A DNA stretch of 64,000 bases from Cytospora piceicola. Taxonomy: Eukaryota > Ascomycota > Sordariomycetes > Diaporthales > Cytosporaceae. Of this stretch, positions 23,029-34,230 are shown piece after piece (position 1 is the stretch's first letter; each line of letters opens with the position of its first letter). The notes below the pieces were generated by a model. That model saw only the letters and a program-made list of their open reading frames with translations. It was not told the origin of the DNA and made no database searches. The stretch covers positions 186,001 to 250,000 of the forward strand of contig JALQBC010000007.1 of the NCBI GenBank assembly GCA_023375675.1, read 5' to 3'. Made by a program: the position numbers and the translations under genes.

Positions 23029-25043
23029 ATGTATTTCCGACAACTGCTTCCCAGCGCCCTCGCTCTGCTTGCTGTGCAGAGCGTCCCTGGCGACGCTGTA
23101 GCGGTTCCGAAAGCCAAGAGGAACGCTTCGATAGTGGGCGAGTACACGCTGCCGAAGGACTCGCATGACCCACTGGAGAGAGCTGCTGCCCTTGCAGTCA
23201 CGAGGGCTGGATTCACATATGGGCCGGCGGTTGCTGGCGGACCGTATTACCCTTCTGGTGTCCTAGGCACAGTGAAGGCAGCGGCGGATCTGGCTGCACT
23301 CCAGGCTGATCTCACTCCAGAGGACATCCTGACGGCGGAGGACAGTGCTCAAGCCATTGCGGGAAACGTAGCTGGAAAGGTACGTGGATCCTCCACAAGC
23401 CATGTGGAGCAGTCCCTCGAGGATCGCCTGCTGTGTGCATACATGAGCTCTCTCAGGATAACCCCCCGTTGAAAACCTTCACTGACGCTGAAATGCAAAT
23501 AGTACAACGGCCTGAAGACGCTGGATGATTATACTCTGATCTATGATGGCGAATGGACCCACACGCTTCCCAAGGGCCCCGTGCCCGGGATGCTCACCAA
23601 TTACACCCAAGACCTGCTCTTCTCGATGGAGCGGTTGTCGACCAGCCCCTACGCCATAAGGAGGCTCAGCCCTTCTTCCGACTCGCTCGCGTTCGAGGTG
23701 GAAGACTCGATCGTGAAGAAGGTCGCGGGCATGTCGCTCCAGAAGCTGCTCGAGACGGGCAGGCTCTTCTACGCCGACCACTCGGACCAGGCAAGCCTCG
23801 CCCGCACAGAAGCCTACGCGCCGGCATGCGATGCGTACTTCTACATCGACCAGGCATCAGGTGACTTCCTCCCGCTGGCTATCAGGACCGGGGTGGGCGC
23901 CAACCTGATCTACACCCCCGAGGACGACGATGACGACTGGCTGCTCGCGAAGATGATGTATAACGTCAACGACTTCTGGTTCGCGCAGTGGAACCACCTG
24001 GCTGCGACGCATGAAGTAGTCCAGATCGCTTGGATGGCAGCAATCAGGTCCGTGAGCGCCGACCATCCCGTCTATGGTCTGCTTGATCGCAGTAAGTCCG
24101 CGCAATTCCCCCCCCCCCCCCCCCCCAGGAAAAATGTTTGTGTGGTGAGACGATATGCTGAGACGTTATGCCGGCAGTCATGTTCCAGGCCTTCGCCATC
24201 CAGCCGCTAGCGGCGACAATCCTGTTCGTCGATGGGGGAGCGGTGGATGAGGTCTTTGGCTACAAGGGCACCGCGGCGCGGCAGTATAGCACAGCTCGGT
24301 ATAACGGTACCGCGGGCGCCTTCCAGGCCAACTACTTCCTCACCGACCTGCAGAACCGCGGCCTCATCAACCACGGCACCGGCCCCGAGCTGAAGCACTT
24401 CCCATTCTACGAGGACGCGTCCGTCATCTACGGGGCCACCCGGGACTTCATGGCCTCGTTCGTGGCGTCGTACTACCCATCCGACGCGGCCGTCATGGCC
24501 GACGCCGAGCTCCAGGCGTGGGCGGCGGAGGCCAACGGGGCGGCAGAGGCCCTCGACTTCCCCACGGCGATCCCGTCCAGGGCCGTCCTCGTCGACGTCC
24601 TGACGCACATGGCGCACCTCGCCTCGACGGCGCACCACGTCGTCAACACCAACGAGCTGCTCTCGGCCTCGTCGACGCTCCCCTTCCACCCGCCGGCGCT
24701 GTACGCGCCGGTGCCCACGGCCAAGCGGGCGGGCGCCCCCGTCGCCGACTACCTGCCGCCGTTCGACAAGGTCGTGACGCAGCTGACCTTTGCGGGGCTC
24801 TTCGCGCGGCCGCTGCTCGAGGGCACGGACCGGGCGCTGCTGCACATGCTGGACGACGAGGGGCTGCTCGGCCTGCTGAGGCCCGGGGTCCGGGGCGCGG
24901 CCGCCAGGTTCAAGGGCGCCATGCAGGCCTTCAGCGACGAGGTCGGGGCGCGCGCGTTCGACGCCCGGGGGCTGAGCCAGGGGATGCCGTTCCTGTGGCA
25001 GGCGCTGGACCCCAAGGTGATGCCGTATTCTATTGCTACTTGA
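23029..25043 (+). CDS. Secreted fungal lipoxygenase (Fe- or Mn-type)
   Basis: Exons 23029-23379, 23503-24091 and 24178-25043 give 601 aa. Residues 1-26 are a signal peptide, so the enzyme is probably secreted. Lipoxygenases insert O2 into polyunsaturated fatty acids. Metal ligands can be read: H282 and H287 (WNHLAATHEVV, HX4H), H466 and N470 (HHVVN), and the C-terminal carboxylate. The HPVYGLL motif at 305-311 is the classic region after the paired histidines. WLLAK at 263-267 matches the motif I recall for one of the two ascomycete lipoxygenase groups, whose members end in Ile. This protein ends ...PYSIAT, so the last residue is Thr. The catalytic metal cannot be decided from sequence alone. 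Intron 2 contains a run of 19 C. N-glycosylation-type sequons (NYT, NGT) support secretion. Neighbours are an MFS transporter and a Zn2Cys6 regulator. Confidence 0.9.
24108..24126 (+). repeat. C19 homopolymer inside lipoxygenase intron 2
   Basis: An uninterrupted run of 19 C lies within the 86-bp second intron (24092-24177). It ends in CCCAG at 24128, which could act as a cryptic acceptor. The length is likely to vary between isolates or be a sequencing artefact. Confidence 0.85.
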
Positions 25044-25474
25044 GTGGGTGAGCTCGTTCGAGATGAGCCGGGATGGAGGGATTGACTGATTGACTGATTG
25101 ATGGATTGATTGATTGATGACCCCCGTTGGGATGAAGGGTGCGCTAGTGGTTTTTTGTTTCTTGCCTTTCCTCTCTTTCTCTTCTGTATTTTATTTACGT
25201 CCAAGGTGTGGTGGTGGTCTCACGCCCCTTTACCCATCATTCTATGTTTCTTTCCACTTTGGAGATAGTTTGGATATACCAGTGCCGTAATTTGCCGCTA
25301 CAAAGTAGCTAGATAGATACTTGAGTAATTGAAACCATCAAGAGTCGACCTCTGAGTACTGAAGTAGGTAGGAGGTAGTATCAAGGAGTCAATGGTCGAA
25401 GTTCAGCCGTATTAGATCCTCTGCAACGGTACCTGCCCAGCTGCCGAGGTGCATGCTTAATTAAGAAACCTGTC

Positions 25475-25530
25475 CAGCCTGCCAGCCTGCCAGCCTGCCA
25501 ACCCGCCAACCCGCCAACCCGCCAGCATGC
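25475..25530. repeat. 8-bp tandem repeat, seven units
   Basis: Three units of CAGCCTGC are followed by three of CAACCCGC and one CAGCATGC, all in register. A block of three copies has apparently changed together, so the array probably grew by duplication of mutated units. Confidence 0.8.
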
Positions 25531-25858
25531 CCAGCCACCGACAAACGAGTCAGGGCCCAACAGGACAGAATATGCTCCTGAACTATACCCGTTGAGGATG
25601 TTGTCTTTTCTAATTTGAGCACCCTTCACATTACCCAGTCTGCCAGTACACAGTAAACCCACACAACACACTCTCCCACTCACTCACTTCCATCAGTTCC
25701 ATCTATCCACACATAACGCATACATACAAGTCCCACATCCGATGGCCTGCTCCGCATCATCCTTCCCCAGTATTGGTTTTGCCTCTCACACTTCATCGGC
25801 CTCGCCTGCATTCTGGCTTTATTGAACCGCATATCATCTATTTAGTAGGCAGGCGGTT

Positions 25859-25890
25859 CAATTCAGCAATTCAGCAATTCAGCAATTCAG
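25859..25890. repeat. 8-bp tandem repeat CAATTCAG x4
   Basis: Four perfect units lie about 640 bp before the start codon of the Zn2Cys6 regulator gene. Confidence 0.8.
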
Positions 25891-26500
25891 CTTCACTGTT
25901 CGAACCGTTTATTCGCCCTTTTCTGTTGCCCTCACCATAACTATCCTGGCTGCCAATGTTATCACCTGCCAATGCTATTACCATACCATATCTTCGATCA
26001 ACAAGACTCGCCTGACTGCCACTGTCTGTCTGGCTGCCAAGCCCTCCAGTACGGGTCCGTATAGCTGGACCCTTTTGGTGTCGGATCCACGGGCCTTGAA
26101 ACTCCTGGCTCCTTGCTGCCGCACGTTTCCCTCATCCGGTCCCAGACAGCGGAACCTCTCTCCCGGACCACAGGCCCCAGGCCCCAGAACCCAGGCCCCA
26201 GACCCCAGCCGCCCACGGGGCTCTACCCGTCCATCCCGGAATCCGATCTCAACGGCTGCCGTCTCCGCTCCAGGAGGGCACCCTCCCCCCCGAAAGCACC
26301 GGACCTTCTCCGGGACCATCTCATGCCCCTCCACCGAGACGTGGGCTGCTGCTCCTCCCTCGCGCCCGAGAGTCCCGAGACCCGGTGACGGGCCGCCCCA
26401 TGGCGGGACCAAACCCTGTCCTGACCTTGACCCTTCTCTCCCATCCTTTTGGATAATACACCCTTTTAGGTCAGCCCTCTCCGGGGTTGGGACTGTCGCC

Positions 26501-29500
26501 ATGACTAGGCCAAAGGTCCCTGACGACAAGCGGATACGCACCGCTCAAGCCTGCGAGTCTTGTAAGCGGCGAAAACAGAAAGTGAGTCTTTCCTTTCCCG
26601 GATGTCTATATGTATTGTGCCTTCTCGTCCGCCCCCTCCCCCCTTTTCCTTGTTCCGTGTAGTTTTCTTTCACAGCTTCCCCGGTGTGTCGTCGCTGGGG
26701 TCCGGGAGATGTCACCTGAAATGAGGGCATACGGCGGCACGCAGTATGTCCACCATCTATCTGCCAAGACATTGGGATGCATGCTTGGAGGTCATGGAGC
26801 GGATCTGCAGCCAAGGGTTTGGGAGCCGCTCGTGTCAGAGTCCCTATCATCTCCTGTGGGCCGTACTTCTGGTCAGCCTGACATGTCAGTGTTTATATGT
26901 CGTCTTGAGTCGACACTGCCTACCTCCTTAGTCACCCGTGAGACTGCAACCTCTCCAATGAGTTGGGATTATGCGCATAATTCCGGGGACTAATACCTGA
27001 GGTTACTGAAGCCCATTGGTCTCTTCTTTGACGCAAGACGTTAGTGCCTGGCTCATGACTTTTCATTCGCTGCCGTTACTTCACTGCTAAAGCCTCAGCA
27101 TCATTGCTTTTGGCTTTCTCACACATATGGCGTCAATATCAATGGTCCCACAACCCTACTCTTCAACTTGCACATTACGGTTCCTTTTGTTAGGTAATTT
27201 GCGGTTGGTGCTAACGGAGTACAACACAGTGCAATGGGTTGAGGCCGTGCAACACATGTACCAAGAGGCATTTGGTCTGCGACTACCTTACCAGCCAGGG
27301 GCACGGGCATTCAACATCCAATGGGGGCCACAGCACCATCGTCGTCTCAGGTTCTTCGCCCTCCAAGCGTAGGAGATCGACTCCGGATACTGTCGAGTCC
27401 GCAGAGGAACCTGGCCCCAAGCGGGCAGTTTCCGATGCACATACCACACAGACTTCCTCACACCGGGCCTCAGACACAACAGAGCCGTCAAGGATGTTGA
27501 GCCTCCCTACGCCGATACCACCACCCTCTATACCCCCTCAACCTGCTCGAGAAGTAGAACACGAGTCCTGCTCAAGGCAAAGTACTACGAGCGGTGCTGA
27601 CGAGGTGGCCGAGGTGTATACGGAGACGAGAATGCTTCAAGATCCCACTGGAAGGCTACTATATCTGGGCGATTCAGCCACCCTCTCGTTTCTCCAGTTC
27701 ATCCGCATGATTGTTGAAAGCGTGGACGGGCCTTCTCAGTTCACAATGGATCCCAGCCGACACAGACTGATGGAATTGACGTCGACTCTCCCACCAGACA
27801 CTCGATCGTCACTCTTACTTCCAGATCGGAAAACGGCGGATATCCTAATCAAGTCTTACTTGATCAACACCAACGGCTTGATCGAGGTCTTCGACAGGAG
27901 GGCATTCACTCAACAGCTTGAAGTTTGCTTCCATGATCCACTTACAGCTGAGCCGACGTATCTCTGTCTGCTGTATCTTGTCTTTGCTATCGGCCTTGTG
28001 CTGGCCACACCACTGCCTGGCAGCGAGGATGAAGCGATCATTCAGAAACTTCAGGCTGGTCAAGTTGACCGCGCCGAAGTTTTCTTCAGGAATGCCAAGT
28101 GTTTGTGTGACCCAACCACTGGATTCGAGGATGCCGACTTCTGGTCCGTCCAGGCCCTCCTGCTCATGTCAGTCTACGTATTGGCGAGGACAAAGCGCAA
28201 CGCTGCGTATGCATACCACGGCATGGCAGTAAGATCCGGGTATGCGTTGGGCCTCCATAGGCAGGAGACAATGGTAATCTTCCCCATCCCGGACCGTGTT
28301 GTGAGGAGAAACGTGTGGCGCAGCCTTTATGTTCTCGACCGTTTCCTGGCAGCATCGCTGGGACGGCCGACGTCCATCTCGGAGGATGACTGCTCTGCGG
28401 AGGCTCTGGTCACCCCCGAGAGATATGTGGGACAGGAAAAGTACCTCATGGACACCAACACACATCCTTCGTCATCAGGCGGTCTGAACGCTGCGGTGCG
28501 GAGCTGCCAAGTTATCGGCGTCATATTGAAAAAGATATATGCCCAACGCAAGATATCAACCAGGCTTGCGCAAGACATCTCCGACCAGTGCAAAGGCGGG
28601 CCCCAGAAGTACTTTTCCGGTCTTCATTGGAAACAGGTCATGGACAAGACGATCGATCCCGCCCATGGCATGGCGGTACTACATGTCAATCTGCTGTATT
28701 GTCATGCGGTCATCCTGTTGACGAGACCATTCTTCCTATTCCTCTTGAACAGGATGCAGCAGGAGAGGCTGGGGATACCACGTCCGGTGATTCGCCCAGG
28801 CTCAAAGATGGAAAAGTTCTCCGAGGCGTGCGTCAATGCCTCGTATCATACGGTGGCATTGGTGCACATGGGTTACGTGGGCAAATATCTGCCGCAGCGC
28901 AACCCATTTATCATGTGGGTACAGCCTTGGGTTCTTCCCGTCATTGTCGAGATAATACATTACTGACGTATTGCTATACAGCCACTTTCTCTTTGCGGCC
29001 GGACTTATAGTACAAAGCAACGAGTTCGGGTCCCTCCACCCAAACCCCGGCTACGCCGATACTTACCAGAAGGCCATTGCGGTCTTGGAGTACTGTGCCA
29101 AGATAGATCCCCAGGCCAGCAGGGTCGTGTACATCATGTCAACCTTCCACATGATGATTGTCCACAGGGCACCTGCAGCGTCGTCACTACACGACCCCTC
29201 CTTCATCCCGAGCACGCCCCCCGGGTTCCTGGACGCCGACACCCCGGACCCCATGGCCAACTTCTTCCTCTCACACACCACATCGACGGCCCCGACCAGC
29301 AACCCGACATCCGGCACCTCCTACAACGGCGCCGCGCCCTCGCAACCCCCCCAGCCGCAACCGCAGCCGCGGCAGGCGCCAGACCTCGGCGGGAGGGGGG
29401 CCCCGGCCACCAGCCTGGCCGGCCCGTCGCCGTCCCCCGGCGGCGGCATCGTGGCCCCCGCCGAGGAGACGCCGGCGACGTCCGCGGGGGGCGACCTGCT

Positions 29501-29765
29501 CAGCGACGCGGAATGGTTCCACTTCGACGCGCTGTGGGAGAACTGGGCCGCGCCGGGCGCGGGCGGGACGGGAGGGGCGGGAGGGGGAGGGGGAGGGGCG
29601 GCCTCGTCGGCGATGCCCGACCCCGCCATCTTCAGCGACTCCGCGCTGGGCGGCTTCGGCGTGGGGGGCGGGCAGGCGTTCCCCCCGTCGCCGATGCCGG
29701 GCGCGCAGGGTGTTGGCCTCGTGGGCAACGTGCCGCTGTACCCGATGATGAGGTTTGCTGAATGA
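26501..29765 (+). CDS. Zn2Cys6 fungal transcription factor
   Basis: Exons 26501-26581, 27230-28914 and 28982-29765 give 849 aa. The zinc cluster is complete only after splicing: C18, C21, C28, C34, C37 and C44 (CX2CX6CX5CX2CX6C). Intron 1 (648 bp) sits just before C28. Residues about 60-130 are Ser/Pro-rich with a basic KRRR patch. The middle (about 200-600) is a Fungal_trans-type regulatory domain; RSGYALGLHRQE and VRRNVWRSLYVLDRFLAASLGRP are its recognisable core. The last ~180 residues are low-complexity Pro/Gly/Ala with an acidic patch, likely an activation region. Intron 2 is 67 bp. It acts in the nucleus on promoters; its targets are unknown, though the flanking lipoxygenase and transporters are natural candidates. 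Confidence 0.92.
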
Positions 29766-30480
29766 GGTATATATGGACCTGTTTTACGGACGGCAGCGAA
29801 GAGGGATCCTGCCGGGGTAGTAATTTTCTTCTCATTCCTGGTTTTTTTTTTTGTCGGGGCTACGAGGAGTTGAACGCGTTCAGGGAAAAACTCAAAATCG
29901 TGCATGGCGCTGAGTGTCAGCCATTTGGGCTCTGTGATCAAAGGTTTTTTCAGAGAGGTGGAGGCGCAAAAGAGGGGTATGTCACCTGCAATGGAAGGAA
30001 CCAGTCCGAAATCATGTTTTAGATCGTGCTACGCCCATAGCGAAAGCTCGTTGTATCTAGCTGGCGAGGTAGATGGAAAATATCACAAAACTTACGAAGC
30101 CACGATGATTGCTTCAGCGAGTCAAACGTATCAGATGGGCTGACCTGTGGCACGGTATAGGATGGAAGAGTCTTGAAAAGGCATTTCCACCGAGGTCTTG
30201 GTGAGACTTCCGCGAGGTGAGATAGCCCTAGAGCAGCCAGAGTACTCAACAAGACGTCAAGCAGGAGAGAAGGCAATGCATTTTTTCACCCAGGAACGAG
30301 GTGGACTCAGGGACGTTGAGAAAAACACCGCAGGCTGTATTGGTCAAGCTCTTCCCCGGACCGACAAACTACTATCCGTATGATGCGTCCCGCAACCTTC
30401 AACCTTGACACTCCATGCCACCCCACTCCGTGAGGGACAACGCCCAACAGCCGCCCGCCACCTGAATACCCTATCCTATA
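29766..30480. other. Convergent 3' intergenic region
   Basis: 715 bases between the ends of the Zn2Cys6 gene and the OPT transporter gene, including a T-run at about 29842. No gene or repeat was seen. Confidence 0.6.
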
Positions 30481-33239
30481 TCAAGACCAAGTAGACGGAC
30501 CAAACGTCTGCCCCGGGGGCAGCACCTTCTGGATAGCCGTGTCGTGGTAATCCATCGTCGTCCTAACGACATCGTTGCCCCACCACGCCGGGGGGTTGAT
30601 GCTGTGCAGCGTGAAGGCGAAGAAGATGACCAGCGTGCTGAGCGCCAGGCCGAGGTCGAGGCCCGAGGACGTGAGGAAGTTGAGGCGGCTCCACCAGCCG
30701 AAGTGGCGCTTGCGGATGAGGTGCTGGAAGAGGAAGCCGACGATACCCCAGGACAGGTAGTTGAGCGGGGTGGCGGGCGGGATCGAGCCGGCGCCGCCGA
30801 AGATGACGGGCGCCATGAGGTATTTGAAGGGGGACTTGGGCCACCTCTTAGCGGCGAAGTAGAAGATGATGGGCGCAATGGTGCCCAGGCCGAAGAACAG
30901 GAAGAGGCCGGAGTATACCTGACCCGGTGAGAAAATGCGTGCTGGTCCGATCAACCCCCAAATCACGGATGCTAAGAACCTATATCAGCATGTGCGCATA
31001 ATCAACGCCAGAACGTGACGAGAGTAGACTGCTTACCGGAAAAGAAGACCTTGCCGCCTGGGCAGGTGAAGTGTTCACGTTGGGTCGGTGTGCATATTTC
31101 TGGGATGTTCTTGAGGGCAAAGTTGAGAACGACGATCTGGATGATGCAGGAGAAAGTCGTGGCAACAACCTGAGACATGAACATTGTCCTCGGCGGGATT
31201 TTCATATAGTGACCAAACTTCAGGTCACCCACGAAGCTGAGTGCCTGGCTCATCGTGATGTAACCGAAGGTCTTGAATATCATCAGAGCCAATGGCCGTC
31301 CGGGTTGGATATATCCAAAGATGAACTCTGTCAAGACGTTCAGCCCGATCTGGTTGTTAGTGATGGCTTGGATGATTCCAATCGGCAGGGAAAAGCCGAA
31401 TGAGATGGCCACGGCCAGTAAGAATGCCCACCAGGTCAAATTAGTCGGGAAAGCGAGCACTGTGACGAAGCCGAGAGCCAACATCTGCACACGCTGTGGT
31501 CAGCATGCGTTTCAGCTTTGTACGTAGATAGCAATTACATACCAAGACGAACAAGCCTCCATACCACGACGTTGGAGCCTCGGGGTATTTCTTCATCAGC
31601 TTCATGTGAATGTCCTCAGGCTCCAACTTGCTGTTCCTCCACTGATTCCAGATCCCCTTGCCGTGGTGCAGGTAAATATAGACGATGAGGGAAGCGATGG
31701 CCGCGAAGGACAATCCGTATGAGATGGCGAAGGTAGTACTGATGAAAAGAGGCGAGTAGTTCTTATATGCCTCCTGGTCCAGAGTGAACTCAGGCGAAAG
31801 GATTCTCGAGACGTTGTACGTGGAGCCGGTGTTGTCATATGTACTAGAGTCGCTCATGGGCAGGAATTCGGCATACCACACCCCGGTATAATGCAAGACG
31901 GAGGCTCCAATGATAAAGAAACTGACAACACCAATCAAGGTATTGGCAATGGCGTGCCACGGAGGAATGAGAGGGGAGCCAACGAAACCTGCAATCTGTG
32001 TCCAGTCAAAAGTTATGGGCAAGAGCGACAGGCCCGTCGAAGAACCGAACAGCTGGTTGACAACTGGGTTTTGGGGAGCCAACCAGGTGGCAAAAGTAAA
32101 TGTGCTCAGGAACTGTGCCAGGAAGCCAGGGATGAAGTAGTAGACGAAAGCACCAAATGTGACAAGCGCAAACCACCTGTATCGCGGCATCCTCCCGCCA
32201 AGTACGGTAGGGTCAGGCTGATCCTCGTCCTCGTACATGGCATTCATCAAAGTCACTGAGACCAGATTTGCAGGCCAGATCATTGATGCCGGATAAACTA
32301 CACTGGAGTTAGCTATGCGTCAACCTCCTAGGGATGGATCTCACACACCGAGGAACTTCCTCATGATACCGGCGATACCGTAACCCAGCGATTGGGTAGA
32401 GATGGTCAACATGAGCTGCCAAGTGATTCCGAAATCCTGCTTGTAGAATACTTTCTGTGCCAGAATGATATCGGTAGCGTATGCGACAGAGAATGAAACG
32501 CTAGCCATGACAACAATGATTGAGTGCTCCTTGATGTTGAAGGGCCCCGGGTTGAGCGACCACTTCAGGCCAAATGTATTGAATTGTTTCTCAGGCATGA
32601 TCTTTGCCCAGCCATGACCGATCGGCCAAGCAATGATTTGAGCAATCAAAGCACCAAGACCGATTGAGGGGTTACGGAGCGAGAACAGGGTGTTCATGGA
32701 AGCACCGACGATGACGAGCGCCATTCCAATTGTCCAAGCACGCACCTAATACTGCGTTCAGCCCATGATCCAGTTTGAAAAGTGCTTAGTTTACTCACGG
32801 TGTTGCACGGCGCCTCGACATCGTAGTTTCGGACAGCGGCTCTGACTTCGGGATACGGAGAATCCTCCTCACCATCTTCGTTGACCATCATGACCTTCTC
32901 TTCGTCGGAAGTTGTCGAGTGGGACGTCATACGGGTAGCTGGCACACCCGGTCGGTCGTACTCCTCCGGCAGGTTCGGGTCTAAAAGAAGTTCGTATTCT
33001 GAACCTTCCTCGTCGCTGTCGGCTGGTTGGAGATGGGACTGCCCCCATTGCGAGAGGCGATGCTTAATGTCACTGCTTTCCCGGGAACCTGCAGGGGCGT
33101 CGAAGGTAGATGGCCCAGGCGCGGCTTCCCTACCGCTGGCCTGCACCACGTCGACCTTGGAGTCAGAGCCTCGATCGTCTCCTGCCATATTGGGTTCTGA
33201 TTCCGTGTCGGACGGCCTGTCACTGTATGGTTGGGCCAT
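30481..33239 (-). CDS. OPT-family oligopeptide transporter
   Basis: Five exons: 33239-32799, 32745-32349, 32297-31543, 31484-31037, 30971-30481 (843 aa). The introns are 53, 51, 58 and 65 bp. The start was set at 33239 (MAQPYSDRPSD) because no earlier ATG exists in frame. The N-terminal ~145 residues are acidic, Ser-rich and cytosolic. The rest is multispanning membrane protein with family motifs: NPGPFNIKEHSIIVVMA in the first third; YPASMIWPANLVSVTLMNAMYED; GFVGSPLIPPWHAIANTLIGVV; and FGYITMSQALSFVGDLKFGHYMKIPPR. Proton-coupled OPT transporters import tetra- and pentapeptides, glutathione or metal chelates across the plasma membrane. In intron 4 a nearer AG at 30980 would give an immediate stop, so 30972 is used. 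Divergent from the ketoacyl synthase at 34231. Confidence 0.93.
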
Positions 33240-34230
33240 AGCGAAGTACCCCAAGGCAAGGAGGGTGCCTACCTAGGTAGGTAAATCGAAGATGGCCAAC
33301 CCAAAGGTACCTACCCTAGGGTAGGTATGTGCGAGAAGAGGAGTGGTTCCTAATATATAGGGACTACCTAATCGTACAATAGACACTCTGCGGACTTGAC
33401 GCGATAAGGTTGGAGCCAGCGCTCTGTCGCTACCAAACAGACATGAAGCGTCAAGATGCAATCACACGATATGTGGCAAACAAGCACCTGCAACTGAGAT
33501 CACTGTCCTAAGGTAAGCTTGCTTCCCTCGCCTCGATGAATATTTTGACCCGAACAAACTCGACTCAGTCCCGCCTGCGTAAGAATCGATAAGATAGGGG
33601 TGGTATCCTGGGAAGTGAAATGAAGTGTACCTCAGTATGTTGACGAGTTACTCGGTACAGTATCTTGACCGTAGGTGAGACAGACGCAGCGGGCTCGGTG
33701 TGTAAATGCTGTTAATGCTGTCATCGAGTATCTCCGTACTCCTGGTCTCCCACGGGCAATTGAACCGGCTAACCGAACGCCTGCAGCTGCATATATGACG
33801 CTGTATGATCTCAAGACGAGAGTCGCCTATACGTGAGTGAAAAGAGAAGCCATGCTGTGTTGGTATTATGCTCTGGACACATGTCCGACGTGGCTAGGTC
33901 TTATCGCAGGGGACATTCGGAAGTGTAGGGGGGCGTGTCGGGGGTGGCTCTCGGGACAATGCCGTCTTTGTCAGGATCCAATCCCCCGGGTTATTTTGGT
34001 TGTTTTGGCTCTATTCAAACCCAGTTTCGGAATCGGAATCGGAACCGGCAAGGGTGACCGCCTGCCTGTTTCGGAGGGGGGTTGAGAGCCTACTACAGTA
34101 TTCATCTACCAAGGTACCAACCAGCGCCTCACGCAATCCTGGTTCTGAGCTCGAATACATTTTTCAATACAACATTTCGCCCGCTCTCAGCACCTGTCAA
34201 CCATTTCCACTAAAGCCTGGACATGGGAGC
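33240..34230. promoter_or_regulatory. Divergent promoter region, OPT / ketoacyl synthase
   Basis: 991 bases. Two palindromes lie within 90 bases of the OPT start. The side next to the + strand gene carries GGAATCGGAATCGGAACCGG at about 34026. No gene was seen. Confidence 0.6.
33268..33327. repeat. Two perfect CTAGG-centred palindromes upstream of OPT
   Basis: CCTACCTAGGTAGG (33268-33281) is a 14-bp perfect palindrome; TACCTACCCTAGGGTAGGTA (33308-33327) is a 20-bp perfect palindrome. They lie about 30-90 bases upstream of the OPT start codon, and both belong to the TACCTAGGTA-type family scattered through this window. Confidence 0.9.

Larger units (their letters stand above)
25044..26500. other. 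Intergenic region with simple repeats, lipoxygenase to regulator
   Basis: 1457 bases holding the lipoxygenase 3' UTR and the promoter and leader of the Zn2Cys6 gene. It contains a TGATTGAC-type microsatellite at about 25081-25120 and two 8-bp tandem arrays. The last 400 bases are C-rich and pyrimidine-biased, as expected of a fungal leader. No gene was found. Confidence 0.6.

Noticed and set aside
32298..32348. Possible frameshift in the OPT gene
   Set aside because: A 51-bp GT-AG intron joins the frames cleanly and restores RKFLVYPASMIWPAN, so the gene is intact.
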